35,979 nt of DNA from Acidimicrobiaceae bacterium (GCA_002694825.1 NZNH01000080.1:13529-49507); one strand, 5' to 3'. Shown: positions 6,777 through 15,920, counted from the stretch's first letter. Notes: generated by a model not told the origin, from the sequence alone. Numbers and translations: made by a program.

Positions 6777-8039
6777 GTGTCGATCGTCGCCATCGGTTGT
6801 AACCACCGGTCGACCCCGCTCTCGATTCTTGAGCGGATGACGATCGCGCCCGACGACATCCCCAAGGCGCTCGCCGACCTCGGATCCGCCGATCACCTGA
6901 GTGAGGTCGTCGTGTTGTCGACCTGCAACCGGGTCGAGATCTACGCCTACGCCGAGAAGTTCCACGGCGGCTACCAGGACATTCGCGAGTTCTTTGGCCG
7001 GCATGCCGGACTCGCCCCCGAAGACGTCAACGACCACCTCTACGCACTCCACGACACCGAAGCGATCCGCCATCTGTTCTCGGTGACCGCCGGTCTCGAC
7101 TCCGCCGTGATCGGCGAGCACGAGATCCTCGGGCAGGTTCGCACCGCCTGGGAGCGCTCGGCCGAACACGGCATGGTCGGCTCCACGCTCGGCCCACTCT
7201 TCCGTCACGCGGTCGAGACGGGGAAGCGGGCCCGTACCGATACCGCGATCGGTCGCGGCATTGCGTCGGTCAGCCAGGCTGCCGTCGCCCTCGCCACCGA
7301 GCAACTCGGCGGGCTCGACGGTCGCACCGTGTTGGTGCTCGGTGCTGGCGAGATGGCCGAGGGAACCGTCAAGTCGCTCGCTGCGGCCGGCACCTCCGAC
7401 ATCTTCGTCGCCAATCGCACCTGGGACAACGCCGTGGCGCTCGCCGAGGCGTGCGGTGGCACCGCCGTGAATCTCGACGCCGTGGGCGACGCTCTTGTCG
7501 CCGTCGACATGCTCGTCACGACCACGGGTGCGCAGCAGCTCATCCTCGAGAGCGGCGAGATCGCCGGTTTCCTCTCGCGTCGCAATGGTCGCGAACTCGT
7601 GATCGTCGATGTTGCCGTCCCGCGCGACGTCGACCCCCGCGCCAGCGAGCTGCCCGGCGTCACGCTCCTCGACATGGACGACATCGGTGTGTTCGTCGAG
7701 CAGCAAATGGCTTCCCGTACTCGCGTCGTCGGCAACGTCGAGACGATCGTCGGGGAAGAGGTCGATCGCTATCGCACCGTCACCTCCGCCCGCGAGGTGG
7801 CGCCGCTCATCGCCCAGCTCCGCACCCGGGGCAACGACATCGCCGACGTCGAACTCGCCCGGTTCAATGGCAAGCTCTCGGATCTCGATGCGTCCCAGCG
7901 CGAGGCCGTCGAGGCGATGGCTCGGGGCATCGTCAACAAGTTGCTGCACGAGCCCACCATCCGGCTCAAGGACGCCGCCGGTCACGCTCGGGGCGATCGC
8001 CTCGCCGACTCGCTGCGCGATCTGTTCGACCTCGACTGA
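6777..8039 (+). CDS. hemA: Glutamyl-tRNA reductase
   Basis: 420 residues, GTG start. It reduces glutamyl-tRNA with NADPH to glutamate-1-semialdehyde, the committed step of C5-pathway tetrapyrrole synthesis. The N-terminal catalytic domain has GCNHRSTPLSILER and the nucleophile Cys50 in LSTCNRVEIYAYAE, then VTAGLDSAVIGEHEILGQV. The NADPH domain contains VLVLGAGEMAEGTV, and the C-terminal helical dimerisation domain includes EAVEAMARGIVNKLLHEPT. The partner enzyme HemL is encoded about 2.9 kb downstream at 10901. The upstream Rex gene and operator suggest redox control of haem supply. Confidence 0.96.
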   Translation: MSIVAIGCNHRSTPLSILERMTIAPDDIPKALADLGSADHLSEVVVLSTCNRVEIYAYAEKFHGGYQDIREFFGRHAGLAPEDVNDHLYALHDTEAIRHLFSVTAGLDSAVIGEHEILGQVRTAWERSAEHGMVGSTLGPLFRHAVETGKRARTDTAIGRGIASVSQAAVALATEQLGGLDGRTVLVLGAGEMAEGTVKSLAAAGTSDIFVANRTWDNAVALAEACGGTAVNLDAVGDALVAVDMLVTTTGAQQLILESGEIAGFLSRRNGRELVIVDVAVPRDVDPRASELPGVTLLDMDDIGVFVEQQMASRTRVVGNVETIVGEEVDRYRTVTSAREVAPLIAQLRTRGNDIADVELARFNGKLSDLDASQREAVEAMARGIVNKLLHEPTIRLKDAAGHARGDRLADSLRDLFDLD

Positions 8040-8055
8040 GCCGGCGCTCGTGGGG

Positions 8056-8946
8056 ATGCAGTTGCGAGCAGCCACGCGAGGGAGTGCGTTGGCGTTGTGG
8101 CAGACGCGTCACGTGGCGTCGCAGCTCGAGTGTGAAGTCGACGAGGTCGTCGTCTCGACCGTCGGCGACCGCAACACCGACGTGCCGATCCACTCGATGG
8201 GTGGCAAGGGCGTGTTCGTCAAAGAGGTTCAGGCCGCTGTGCTCGACGGCCGGGCCGACTTCGCCGTGCACTCCGGGAAGGACCTCCCGGCGGCCACGCC
8301 CGATGGTCTCGTGCTCGTCTGCGTCCCGGCCCGAGCCGACGCACGCGACGCGCTCGTCGGCGCATCCTGGGGGTCGCTGCCTCCCGGTGCGCACATCGCC
8401 ACCGGCTCGGTTCGTCGCCGGGCCCAGTTGGCATGGCATCGACCCGACCTTGTCTTCTCCGAGCTGCGCGGCAACATTCAGACTCGGCTGGAGAAACTCG
8501 AGTCCGGCGGCTTCGACGCGATCGTGATGGCGGCCGCGGCGATCGACCGTCTTGCGCTCGACCTGTCGACCCCGGTCGACCGGCTCCACCCGTCGATCAT
8601 GCTCCCGCAGGTCGCCCAGGGCGCCCTCGCCATCGAGTGCCGTGCGGACGACACCGAGACGATCGCGGTGCTGCGTGCGATCCAACATGCCGACACCCGC
8701 CGTGTCGTCGACACCGAGCGGGCCTTCCTCCACGAACTCGGCGGCGACTGCGATCTCCCCGCCGGTGCCCACGCAACTTTTGGGGACGACGGCATCGAGA
8801 TCACCGGCATGCTGGCGTCGCTTGATGGCCGGGTCCTGATCCGTGAACACCGGGTCGGTGCCGATCCGGATCAGCTCGGTCGGGCAGTCGCCCGCTTCCT
8901 GCTCGACGAACGCGGTGGCCGCGACCTGCTGGCCGATCTCCGCTGA
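8056..8946 (+). CDS. hemC: Porphobilinogen deaminase (hydroxymethylbilane synthase)
   Basis: 296 residues from ATG 8056; GTG 8050 would add two. It condenses four porphobilinogens into hydroxymethylbilane. ATG is preferred since family members begin with a short residue run before LRAATRGSALALWQT. Seen are the IHSMGGKGVFVKEV loop, catalytic Asp76 in VHSGKDLPAATPDG, TGSVRRRAQL, LRGNIQTRLEKL and PQVAQGALAIECR. The dipyrromethane cofactor cysteine is Cys232 in LGGDCDLPAGAHA. It follows hemA by 16 nt and precedes hemD by 10 nt, so hemA-hemC-hemD form an operon. Confidence 0.95.
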   Translation: MQLRAATRGSALALWQTRHVASQLECEVDEVVVSTVGDRNTDVPIHSMGGKGVFVKEVQAAVLDGRADFAVHSGKDLPAATPDGLVLVCVPARADARDALVGASWGSLPPGAHIATGSVRRRAQLAWHRPDLVFSELRGNIQTRLEKLESGGFDAIVMAAAAIDRLALDLSTPVDRLHPSIMLPQVAQGALAIECRADDTETIAVLRAIQHADTRRVVDTERAFLHELGGDCDLPAGAHATFGDDGIEITGMLASLDGRVLIREHRVGADPDQLGRAVARFLLDERGGRDLLADLR

Positions 8947-8956
8947 GCGCGGCACG

Positions 8957-10195
8957 ATGACGGCGATGACTCCGCCGCCCGAACCTGTGGTCGCCGGCCC
9001 GCTCGGCGGGCTCCGCATCGTGGTCACCCGACCTCGCGACCAAGCGGCATCGCTGGTCGATGCGCTGGAGGCGCAGGGTGCCGAAGCGGTATCGGTTCCG
9101 GTCATCGAGATCACCGAGCCGCTCGATGGCGGTGTCGGGCTTCGCACGGCGTTGCGGGTCCTGCGCGACGGCGACTGGGTTGCGGTCACCTCGCCCAACG
9201 GTGCCGCAACGGTGGCCGACGCGCTCGGTGAGCGCCCACTCGCCGATGGCGTTCGGGTCGCAGTGGTCGGTCCCGGAACCCGCGATCGGGCCGAGTCGCT
9301 CGGTCTGCCCGTCGACCTCGTGCCTGCCGATGCGATCGCCGAGGGTCTCGCTGCCGCGTTCCCCGCACCACCGATTACCGGTGGTCGGGTCGTGCTCGCC
9401 CGAGCCGAGGTCGCCCGCGAGACCTTGCCGATCCATCTGCGGATGATGGGCTGGAACGTCGACGAGGTCGTCGCCTACCGCACGGTCTCTGCCGACATCG
9501 ACGACAGCGGTCGTCTCGCCTGCGCTGCGGCAGACGCCGTCGTCTTCACCTCCGGTTCGACGGTCGATTCCCTCGTCAACGCCGTCGGGGTCGACGGACT
9601 CCCGAAGATCGTCGCCTCGATCGGTCCGGCGACCTCTGCCGTCGCTACCGAGCGGGGCGTCGATGTCGACGTCGAAGCCGATCCACACACGATCCCCGGC
9701 CTTATCGACGCCCTCGTCATCCACGTCGCCGACCGTCCCGTGCTGCATCGCGAGCCCGCCGGGAGCGCCGACGCACAGTGGTGTCTCGAGCAGTACTACA
9801 CCGAACTCGACACCCGTTTCGCCCACGGCCTCGATCGGGGCACGGTGCAGTCCACCGACGTCGACGAGATCTCGCCACCGAACGGAGTCTTCGTCGTCGT
9901 CCGTCTCGGCGGTCACCCGGTGGGGTGCGGCGCGCTCAAACGTTCCGACCCTGCGGTGATCGACATCAAACGGATGTGGCTGCGTTCCGACGTACGCGGT
10001 CGGGGCCTCGGCCGTGCGCTGCTCGGCCATCTCATGGACGAGGCCCGGACGCTGGGTGTCGACCGGGTTCGGCTCGATACCAACGAGACGCTCGTCGAGG
10101 CGATCGCGCTCTACGAGTCGTCCGGTTTCGTTGCCGTCGAGCGATTCAACGACGACCCGCACGCCACCCACTTCTTCGAACGAGCACTCGATTGA
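8957..10195 (+). CDS. hemD: Uroporphyrinogen-III synthase fused to a GNAT acetyltransferase domain
   Basis: 412 residues, far longer than the ~250 of HemD alone. Residues about 15-258 are HemD, which cyclises hydroxymethylbilane to uroporphyrinogen III: GGLRIVVTRPRDQAASLVDA, WVAVTSPNGAATVADAL, VAVVGPGTRDRAESLG, VVAYRTVSA and AVVFTSGSTVDSLVNA are family-typical. Residues about 270-412 form a GNAT domain with the acetyl-CoA loop VRGRGLGRALLGHLMDEAR and IALYESSGFVAVERF. The frame runs through the junction with no stop, and no Shine-Dalgarno is apparent before the second domain. The acetylation substrate is unknown. Expected gene hemB is not next to it in this window. Confidence 0.9.
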   Translation: MTAMTPPPEPVVAGPLGGLRIVVTRPRDQAASLVDALEAQGAEAVSVPVIEITEPLDGGVGLRTALRVLRDGDWVAVTSPNGAATVADALGERPLADGVRVAVVGPGTRDRAESLGLPVDLVPADAIAEGLAAAFPAPPITGGRVVLARAEVARETLPIHLRMMGWNVDEVVAYRTVSADIDDSGRLACAAADAVVFTSGSTVDSLVNAVGVDGLPKIVASIGPATSAVATERGVDVDVEADPHTIPGLIDALVIHVADRPVLHREPAGSADAQWCLEQYYTELDTRFAHGLDRGTVQSTDVDEISPPNGVFVVVRLGGHPVGCGALKRSDPAVIDIKRMWLRSDVRGRGLGRALLGHLMDEARTLGVDRVRLDTNETLVEAIALYESSGFVAVERFNDDPHATHFFERALD

Positions 10196-10226
10196 CCCGA
10201 CAGCGTCGCGATCGGAGGCCCACATC

Positions 10227-10874
10227 GTGAACCCGCCTGCCGCCGTCATCTTCGACTTCGACGGCGCCATCGCCGACACCGAGACCCCGGTGTACGAGGC
10301 CGCTCGCATCGCGCACGAGGAGCATGGTCTCGAACTCCCCATGGCGACATGGATCCAGGTCGTCGGCACCGCCGACAACAAGCCGCTGGCCGAGCGACTC
10401 AGGGACGAGCTCGGCCGCCCCCCGGATGCCGACGTGATGGCCCGGGCCGAGGAACGGCACCGCCACGCCCGCGAGAACGTCCCGGTGCTGCCGGGCGTGG
10501 AGGATCTGATCACGGTCGCCAAGTCGCACGACCGCCGGCTTGCGATCGCAAGCAGCTCGCCGATTGACTGGGTCAAGCCGCACCTCACCCGGCTCGGGCT
10601 CGTCGACCACTTCGACCACCTCAGCACGCGTGATCAGGTCGACCGAGGTAAACCCGCCCCTGACCTGTTCCTCCTCGCCGCGGCCCGACTGGGTCTCGAC
10701 CCGGCCGACATCCTCGTCATCGAGGACTCGCGACACGGCTATGCGGCAGCCCGAGCGGCGGGGATGCGCTGTGTGGTCGTCCCCAACACAATCACGGCGC
10801 ACGACGTCCACCCCGACGCCGAGATCGTGCTCGAATCACTCGTCGAGTTCCCCTTCGCTCACTTCGGGTTCTGA
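10227..10874 (+). CDS. HAD-superfamily hydrolase (beta-phosphoglucomutase-like subfamily)
   Basis: 215 residues, GTG start with Shine-Dalgarno GGAGG at 10214-10218. HAD motif I is VIFDFDGAIADTET with the nucleophile and acid/base aspartates; motif II is AIASSS; motif III is the lysine in RGKPAPDLFLLAA; motif IV is ILVIEDSRHGYAAA. The helical cap between motifs I and II, including ATWIQVVGTADNKPLAERL, fits subfamily IA phosphatases and phosphoglucomutase-like enzymes. The substrate is unknown. It sits between hemD and hemL, but nothing in the sequence links it to haem synthesis. Confidence 0.9.
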   Translation: MNPPAAVIFDFDGAIADTETPVYEAARIAHEEHGLELPMATWIQVVGTADNKPLAERLRDELGRPPDADVMARAEERHRHARENVPVLPGVEDLITVAKSHDRRLAIASSSPIDWVKPHLTRLGLVDHFDHLSTRDQVDRGKPAPDLFLLAAARLGLDPADILVIEDSRHGYAAARAAGMRCVVVPNTITAHDVHPDAEIVLESLVEFPFAHFGF

Positions 10875-10888
10875 CCCATCGCGGTGGG

Positions 10889-10894
10889 TAGCCT
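10889..10894 (+). promoter_or_regulatory. TANNNT -10 box for hemL
   Basis: TAGCCT ends 6 nt before GTG 10901, with no Shine-Dalgarno near the start, so hemL probably has its own leaderless promoter in the 26-bp gap after the HAD gene. Confidence 0.5.
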
Positions 10895-10900
10895 CGCCGT

Positions 10901-12160
10901 GTGAGCAACACGAACGCATCCCTGTTCGAACGCGGTCAGGCCGTCATCCCCGGCGGTGTGAACTCGCCGGTGCGGGCCTTCGGCTCGGTCGGCGGGACGC
11001 CGTACTTCGTCGAACGAGCGGACGGTCCATTCGTCTATGACGTCGAGGGTCGCCGTTACATCGACTATGTGCAGAGCTACGGCCCGTCGATCCTCGGCCA
11101 TGCCCATCCCGACATCATCGCGGCGATTCGGGATGCCGCTACCCGCGGCACGAGCTATGGCGCTCCCACCGAGAACGAGGTGCGGATCGCCGAAGAGATG
11201 ACGAGCCGGGTTGAGGGGCTCGAGATGATGCGACTCGTCTCGTCCGGCACCGAAGCGGCGATGTCGGCGATCCGGCTCGCTCGCGGTGCAACCGGCCGCA
11301 GCAAGATCCTGAAGTTCGCCGGTAACTACCACGGCCACACCGACTCCCTGCTCGTCGCCGGCGGTTCGGGGATCGCCCAACAGGGCCTCAAGGGTTCCGA
11401 GGGCGTGACGGCGGGCGCGATCGAGGACACGATCGTGGCGCCGTACAACGTCGTCCCCGAGATCGACGACTCGATCGCCGTGGTCTGTGTCGAACCGATT
11501 GCGGCGAACATGGGGCTGGTGGCCCCTGCGCCGGGCTTCCTCGAGGGCCTTCGCGAAGCCTGCGACGCCGCCGGGGCGATGCTGCTCTTTGATGAAGTCA
11601 TCACGGGTTTTCGTCTGTGTCGCGGCGGCGCAGCCGAGTGGTTCGGTGTGCAGCCCGATGTGTGGTGCTTCGGCAAGGTCATCGGCGGTGGCCTGCCCAT
11701 GGGCGCCTACGGCGCGAGTCGCGAGATCATGAGCAATGTGGCGCCGCTCGGAGGCGTCTATCAGGCCGGCACGCTTTCGGGGAATCCGCTCGCGACGGCT
11801 GCTGGACTGGCGGTCCTCGAGCACCTCACGGTCGAGGCGTACGCCGCTCTCGCCGAACGGGCCGCACGCCTCCAAGAGGGCATGCAGGCGTCGTTCGACG
11901 CCGCCGGTGTCGCCGCCGTGCTCCCGAGGGTCGGCCCGCTGCTGGGCATCTTCTTCACCGACACTGCGCCGCACGATTTCGATTCGGCCAAGGCCGCTGC
12001 CGACAACGGCGTCTACCCACGGTTCTTCCATGGGATGCTCGACCGTGGCATCGCCCTCGCACCAGGTGCCTACGAGGCGATTTTCCCCTCGCTCGCCCAC
12101 GGCGACGAGGAGATCGAAGCCACCATCGCTGCCTGCGCCGAGGTCGCCGCAGCCCTCTGA
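10901..12160 (+). CDS. hemL: Glutamate-1-semialdehyde 2,1-aminomutase
   Basis: 419 residues, GTG start, close to the usual ~430. This PLP enzyme moves the amino group of glutamate-1-semialdehyde to give 5-aminolevulinate, completing the C5 pathway begun by HemA. The sequence opens with the family-typical LFERGQAVIPGGVNSPVRAF. Further motifs are GHAHPDIIAAI, LVSSGTEAAMSAIRLARGAT, NYHGHTDSLLVAGGSG, LLFDEVITGFRL, the PLP-binding Lys259 in CFGKVIGGGLPMGAYG, and QAGTLSGNPLATAAGL. Together with hemA, hemC and hemD, this gives four of the early steps up to uroporphyrinogen III; hemB is outside the window. Confidence 0.96.
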   Translation: MSNTNASLFERGQAVIPGGVNSPVRAFGSVGGTPYFVERADGPFVYDVEGRRYIDYVQSYGPSILGHAHPDIIAAIRDAATRGTSYGAPTENEVRIAEEMTSRVEGLEMMRLVSSGTEAAMSAIRLARGATGRSKILKFAGNYHGHTDSLLVAGGSGIAQQGLKGSEGVTAGAIEDTIVAPYNVVPEIDDSIAVVCVEPIAANMGLVAPAPGFLEGLREACDAAGAMLLFDEVITGFRLCRGGAAEWFGVQPDVWCFGKVIGGGLPMGAYGASREIMSNVAPLGGVYQAGTLSGNPLATAAGLAVLEHLTVEAYAALAERAARLQEGMQASFDAAGVAAVLPRVGPLLGIFFTDTAPHDFDSAKAAADNGVYPRFFHGMLDRGIALAPGAYEAIFPSLAHGDEEIEATIAACAEVAAAL

Positions 12161-12246
12161 CCCGACTTTTTCAGCGCATTTTGGAACCACACACCGGGTT
12201 TCGTCCGTACATCATCCGGTAGTGCTCGTGAGATCGTGGAGCTGCA

Positions 12247-12996
12247 ATGACCATCAAGAAGCTGGCCATCGGGGTCGGAATCGCCCTCGCCGTGTTGATC
12301 GCCGCCGTGTGGTGGCTCTTCTTCTGGGGGGACACACCCGAGGCCGTCGATGTCGACGCCGCCAACACCCAACTTGACGTCGACTTGGCCACCGCTTCCG
12401 ACAACGCCCCGGCCACTGCCCCCGAGGCGTTCGATGGCGACATCAACGCCACGTGGGTGGTCGACGACGAGATCGGCGAATTCGATTTCGAGACCGCCAG
12501 CGGCAGCTTCGCTGGCTTCCGAGTCGACGAAGAACTCACGATTGGTGAGGTCGTCGCCGTTGGCCGAACCGGCGGCGTGAGCGGCACGGTCACCATCGAG
12601 GGGGGCCGACTGACCGGCACCGACATCACCGTCGACATGGGGTCGATCACCTCAAACGACACCCGTCGCGAGTTCCCGATCCGCCGGGCCGTCATGGCCG
12701 ACGAGTTTCCGACCGCCACCTTCGTGCTGACCACACCGGTCGACCTGCCGGTCGGTCTTGCCGATGGCGAGACGGCCACGGTCGATGCCGCGGGCGACCT
12801 CACCGTTGCGGGCACGACCAACGAGGCGACGTTCACGATCGAGGCCCTCGTTCGCGACGATGGCTTCGGTGTCATCACGGGTTCGGCCACGATCACGTGG
12901 GAGGACTTCGGTGTGACCCCGCCGAGCGCGCCGATCGTCGTTTCGATCGACGACAGCGGCATCATCGAGTTCCAGCTCATCGTCGCCAAGGGCTGA
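12247..12996 (+). CDS. Membrane-anchored YceI-family protein
   Basis: 249 residues. The N-terminus MTIKKLAIGVGIALAVLIAA and the following WWLFFW form a signal anchor or signal peptide, then an acidic linker (about 30-75) leads to a YceI domain. Domain features are GEFDFETASGSFAGFRV, VSGTVTIEGGRLTGTDITVD, ITSNDTRREFPIRRA, FPTATFVLTTPVDLP, GDLTVAGTTNEATFTI and TWEDFGVTPPSAPI. YceI proteins are lipocalin-like barrels that bind polyisoprenoids or similar lipids outside the cytoplasm. The exact ligand is unknown. A Shine-Dalgarno GGAG (12238-12241) precedes ATG 12247. The 86-bp gap after hemL shows no clear terminator. Confidence 0.85.
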   Translation: MTIKKLAIGVGIALAVLIAAVWWLFFWGDTPEAVDVDAANTQLDVDLATASDNAPATAPEAFDGDINATWVVDDEIGEFDFETASGSFAGFRVDEELTIGEVVAVGRTGGVSGTVTIEGGRLTGTDITVDMGSITSNDTRREFPIRRAVMADEFPTATFVLTTPVDLPVGLADGETATVDAAGDLTVAGTTNEATFTIEALVRDDGFGVITGSATITWEDFGVTPPSAPIVVSIDDSGIIEFQLIVAKG

Positions 12997-13027
12997 GACC
13001 CCGTCGACACGGCTTGCCGCGGGGCTC

Positions 13028-13033
13028 TACCCT
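13028..13033 (+). promoter_or_regulatory. TANNNT -10 box for the kinase-like gene
   Basis: TACCCT ends 6 nt before ATG 13040; no Shine-Dalgarno is apparent. Same layout as at rex and hemL. Confidence 0.5.
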
Positions 13034-13039
13034 CGGCCG

Positions 13040-14137
13040 ATGGCCCAGCATCACGTTCCGACGTCACTCGATCAGATCACCGCCGAGGTGATGACCGATG
13101 CGCTCCGGTCGAGCGGATTCGACGAGGTCGTGGTGTCCTCGGTGTCGGCGGAGCGCATCGCGATCGGCGAGGGCTTCCTGGGTGAACTCGCTCGTCTGAC
13201 GCTCGACTACTCGACCGGAAGCGGGCCGGCGACGGCGATCGCAAAGATCCCGACCACCGACTCAGGACTCAAGCCGATCGGCGACCTGCTCGACGTCTAC
13301 GGACGTGAGCATCGGGCCTACGCGAATCTCCTCTCGCAGATGAAGGTCCGCACACCGCAGGCCTACCTCAATGTGGGCGACGACGAGTCGCTGGCGTACT
13401 GCCTCGTCTTGGAAGATGTCGGCGGCTTCGCGTCCGGTGATCATCATGCGGGGGCGACCCTCGAACAGGCACGTGCCGCTGTGGTCGCGGCCGCCGGGGT
13501 GCACGGCCGCTGGTGGAACCAGGTCGACCAGTTCGACTGGGTGCCGCCGATCGACAGCCCGCTCAACATGGGCTTGCAGGGAATGTTCGAGTCGAGCTGG
13601 CCGATCGTGGTCGACCAGCACGGCGAACAACTCGGCGCCGAGGTCATCGCCCGGCTCGAGTCCTACCTTCCGACAGTCAGCGACATGTTCGCCTCGTTCG
13701 GCGCGTCGAGCCGGACCCTGACCCACAACGACTTCCGGCTCGACAACATGTTTTTCGACGACGACGAACTCGTCCTGATCGACTGGCAGCTCCTTGGCCG
13801 TGGCGACGGCATGGGTGATGTCGTGCCGTTCTTGACGTGCAACCTCGACCCGGCGCTCCGGCGGGCGCACGAGTCCGACCTCATCGCTCTCTACCGAGAC
13901 ACCCTCGAGACGATGGACGCCGGCTATGTCCATCTCGACGACCTGATGAACGCCTACAAGCTGACGCTCAACTTCTGGCTGAGTGCCTGGCTCCACAACT
14001 CGGTGACGAAGGGGGAGACCACCCAGCGGGGTGAAGAACTCTTCGAACGCATCATCACTCGCACCCTCGACGCCTACGTCGAACACGAGGCATGGGAGCT
14101 CATCGGTGCCCACGACCTCTCCCCGGAGATGCGCTGA
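13040..14137 (+). CDS. Aminoglycoside phosphotransferase / ecdysteroid kinase-like family protein
   Basis: 365 residues. A protein-kinase-like fold is supported by the catalytic loop LTHNDFRLDNMFF (His229, Asp231, Asn236) and the metal-binding segment ELVLIDWQLLGRGDGMGDV. An upstream acidic YCLVLEDVGG corresponds to the hinge and TAIAKIPTTDSGLKP to the lysine strand. This family phosphorylates small molecules (aminoglycosides, choline, ecdysteroids); many actinobacterial copies are of unknown substrate and should not be called resistance genes. Single gene with its own likely promoter; it converges on pgi, 123 bp away. Confidence 0.85.
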   Translation: MAQHHVPTSLDQITAEVMTDALRSSGFDEVVVSSVSAERIAIGEGFLGELARLTLDYSTGSGPATAIAKIPTTDSGLKPIGDLLDVYGREHRAYANLLSQMKVRTPQAYLNVGDDESLAYCLVLEDVGGFASGDHHAGATLEQARAAVVAAAGVHGRWWNQVDQFDWVPPIDSPLNMGLQGMFESSWPIVVDQHGEQLGAEVIARLESYLPTVSDMFASFGASSRTLTHNDFRLDNMFFDDDELVLIDWQLLGRGDGMGDVVPFLTCNLDPALRRAHESDLIALYRDTLETMDAGYVHLDDLMNAYKLTLNFWLSAWLHNSVTKGETTQRGEELFERIITRTLDAYVEHEAWELIGAHDLSPEMR

Positions 14138-14249
14138 GCTCGCATCCTTCCCGCAGCCAGCGCTACCGACGGTGTGGGTTGGGCGAGAGAGCCGTCAGGT
14201 CCACCGGGTCAAGTTCGAGCCGCACGGACGCTGCCCGGCCTGGCTAGAA

Positions 14250-14267
14250 CCGGTGTCGGGTCACCGG
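14250..14267. terminator. Inverted repeat at the convergent kinase/pgi end
   Basis: CCGGTG-TCGGGT-CACCGG is a 6-bp stem with a 6-nt loop covering the last codons and stop of pgi. In a convergent gap it might help termination, but there is no T-run on either side. The rest of 14138-14249 shows no gene or RNA. Confidence 0.25.
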
Positions 14268-15892
14268 CCGCGCATCGAGCGATAGCGCTCGATCAGCGCA
14301 TTCGTCGACGCGTCGTGGTGGAGATCGGGCGTCTCGGTGTTTGCCAGTTCGCCGACGATCGCCGAGGCGAGGACCTTGCCGAGTTCCACCCCCCACTGGT
14401 CGAAGCTGTTGAGCCCCCACACGATGCCCTGGGTGAACACCTGGTGTTCGTAGAGGGCCACGAGCTGTCCGAGCACCGATGGGGTGAGGGCGGGCGCCAT
14501 GATCGTGGTCGAGGGCCGGTTGCCCGGGAAGGTTCGGTGTGAGACCAGCAGCGGGTCCGTCTCGGTCGCGGCGACCTCCTCGGCGGTCCTGCCGAACGCA
14601 AGGGCCTGACTCTGGGCGAAGCAATTGGCCACGAGGAGATCGTGATGGGTGTCGGCCCCCTCGAACTCGGGATGGTCGGGCGCACCGAACACGATGAAGT
14701 CGGCGGGGATCACCGTGCTGCCCTGGTGCAGGAGTTGGTGGAACGAGTGTTGTCCGTTGGTGCCGGGTTCACCCCAGATCACCGGTCCGGTCTCGTAGGT
14801 CACCGGCTCGCCGTCGATACGGACTCGCTTTCCGTTCGACTCCATGTCGAGCTGCTGAAGATAGGCAGGAAAGCGATGGAGCACCCGCGAGTAGGGGAGC
14901 ACGGCGCGACTCGGCAGATCGCAGAAGGTGCGATACCAGACCTCGATCAAGCCGAGCAGAGCCGGAACGTTCTCGGCGATCGGGGTCGCTGCCATGTGCT
15001 CGTCGACCGCCCGGAATCCGGCGAGCATCTCGCCGAACGCGTCGGGACCGATTGCGATCATGAGGGACAGCCCGATGGCGGAGTCCATCGAGTAGCGCCC
15101 GCCGACCCAATCCCAGAAGCCGAACATGTTGTCGGTGTCGATCCCGAACGCTGCGACCTCGGAGGCGTTGGTCGACACGGCAACGAAGTGGGTTGCCACG
15201 GCATCGGCGCCAAGTGAGGCGGTGAGCCATGCTCGCGCCGACCGGGCGTTGGTGAGCGTCTCCTGCGTGGTGAACGTCTTCGACGAGATCACGAACAGGG
15301 TCGTGGCCGGGTCGAGGTCGCCGACGGCAGCGATCAGATCGCTGCCGTCGACATTGCTGACGAAGCGGCAGCGAATCCGGTCGTGACGAAACGCGGCGAG
15401 CGCTTCGTACGCCATGACCGGACCGAGGTCGGAGCCACCGATCCCAATGTTGATCACCGTCTCGATCGGTTTCCCGGTGGCGCCGACCCAGTCACCGGAC
15501 CGGACTCGGTCGGCGAACGCGCCCATTCGGCCGAGTACCTCGTGAACGGCGGGTACGACGTTCTCGCCGTCTTCCAGCACCTCGGACCCAACCGGTGCTC
15601 GCAGCGCGGTATGGAGCACGGCGCGATCCTCGGTCGAGTTGATCCGCTCGCCGGCGATCATCGCGGCGAAGCGGTCAGCGAGACCGACCTCGTTCGCCAG
15701 GGCGATGAGGTCGTCGAGAACCGCAGCCGACACGCGTTGCTTGGACAGGTCGACCGTCAGGTCGGCGACCGTGAGCGTCATGCGATCGACTCGACCAGGG
15801 TCGTCGTCGAAGAGCCTGCGGAGGTCGAGATCGTCGAAGGAGGCGGCGTGGCCCTGGAGGGCGCGCCACGAATCGGTGAGCGAGGGATCCAC
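14261..15892 (-). CDS. pgi: Glucose-6-phosphate isomerase
   Basis: 543 residues, GTG start at 15892, near the usual ~550. It interconverts glucose-6-phosphate and fructose-6-phosphate in glycolysis and gluconeogenesis. Seen are [20 protein letters not shown] (phosphate-binding), [17 protein letters not shown], the [20 protein letters not shown] segment, [18 protein letters not shown] with active-site residues, and the C-terminal family signature [14 protein letters not shown] containing the catalytic-region lysine. It is on the minus strand like the cytochrome c gene upstream, but an 86-bp gap with a hairpin separates them. Confidence 0.96.
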   Translation of the reverse strand: MDPSLTDSWRALQGHAASFDDLDLRRLFDDDPGRVDRMTLTVADLTVDLSKQRVSAAVLDDLIALANEVGLADRFAAMIAGERINSTEDRAVLHTALRAPVGSEVLEDGENVVPAVHEVLGRMGAFADRVRSGDWVGATGKPIETVINIGIGGSDLGPVMAYEALAAFRHDRIRCRFVSNVDGSDLIAAVGDLDPATTLFVISSKTFTTQETLTNARSARAWLTASLGADAVATHFVAVSTNASEVAAFGIDTDNMFGFWDWVGGRYSMDSAIGLSLMIAIGPDAFGEMLAGFRAVDEHMAATPIAENVPALLGLIEVWYRTFCDLPSRAVLPYSRVLHRFPAYLQQLDMESNGKRVRIDGEPVTYETGPVIWGEPGTNGQHSFHQLLHQGSTVIPADFIVFGAPDHPEFEGADTHHDLLVANCFAQSQALAFGRTAEEVAATETDPLLVSHRTFPGNRPSTTIMAPALTPSVLGQLVALYEHQVFTQGIVWGLNSFDQWGVELGKVLASAIVGELANTETPDLHHDASTNALIERYRSMRGR

Positions 15893-15920
15893 GGTCCCAT
15901 GTTCGCCGGTTCGGACGCGA

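Noticed and set aside
13040-14137. Aminoglycoside resistance gene
   Set aside because: Only the general APH/ecdysteroid kinase fold is supported; nothing points to an antibiotic substrate and the setting is housekeeping.
14150-14255. Possible tRNA in the gap between the kinase-like gene and pgi (AAGTTCGAGCC resembles a T-loop)
   Set aside because: No matching acceptor stem, no anticodon arm and no proper T stem could be found on either strand.
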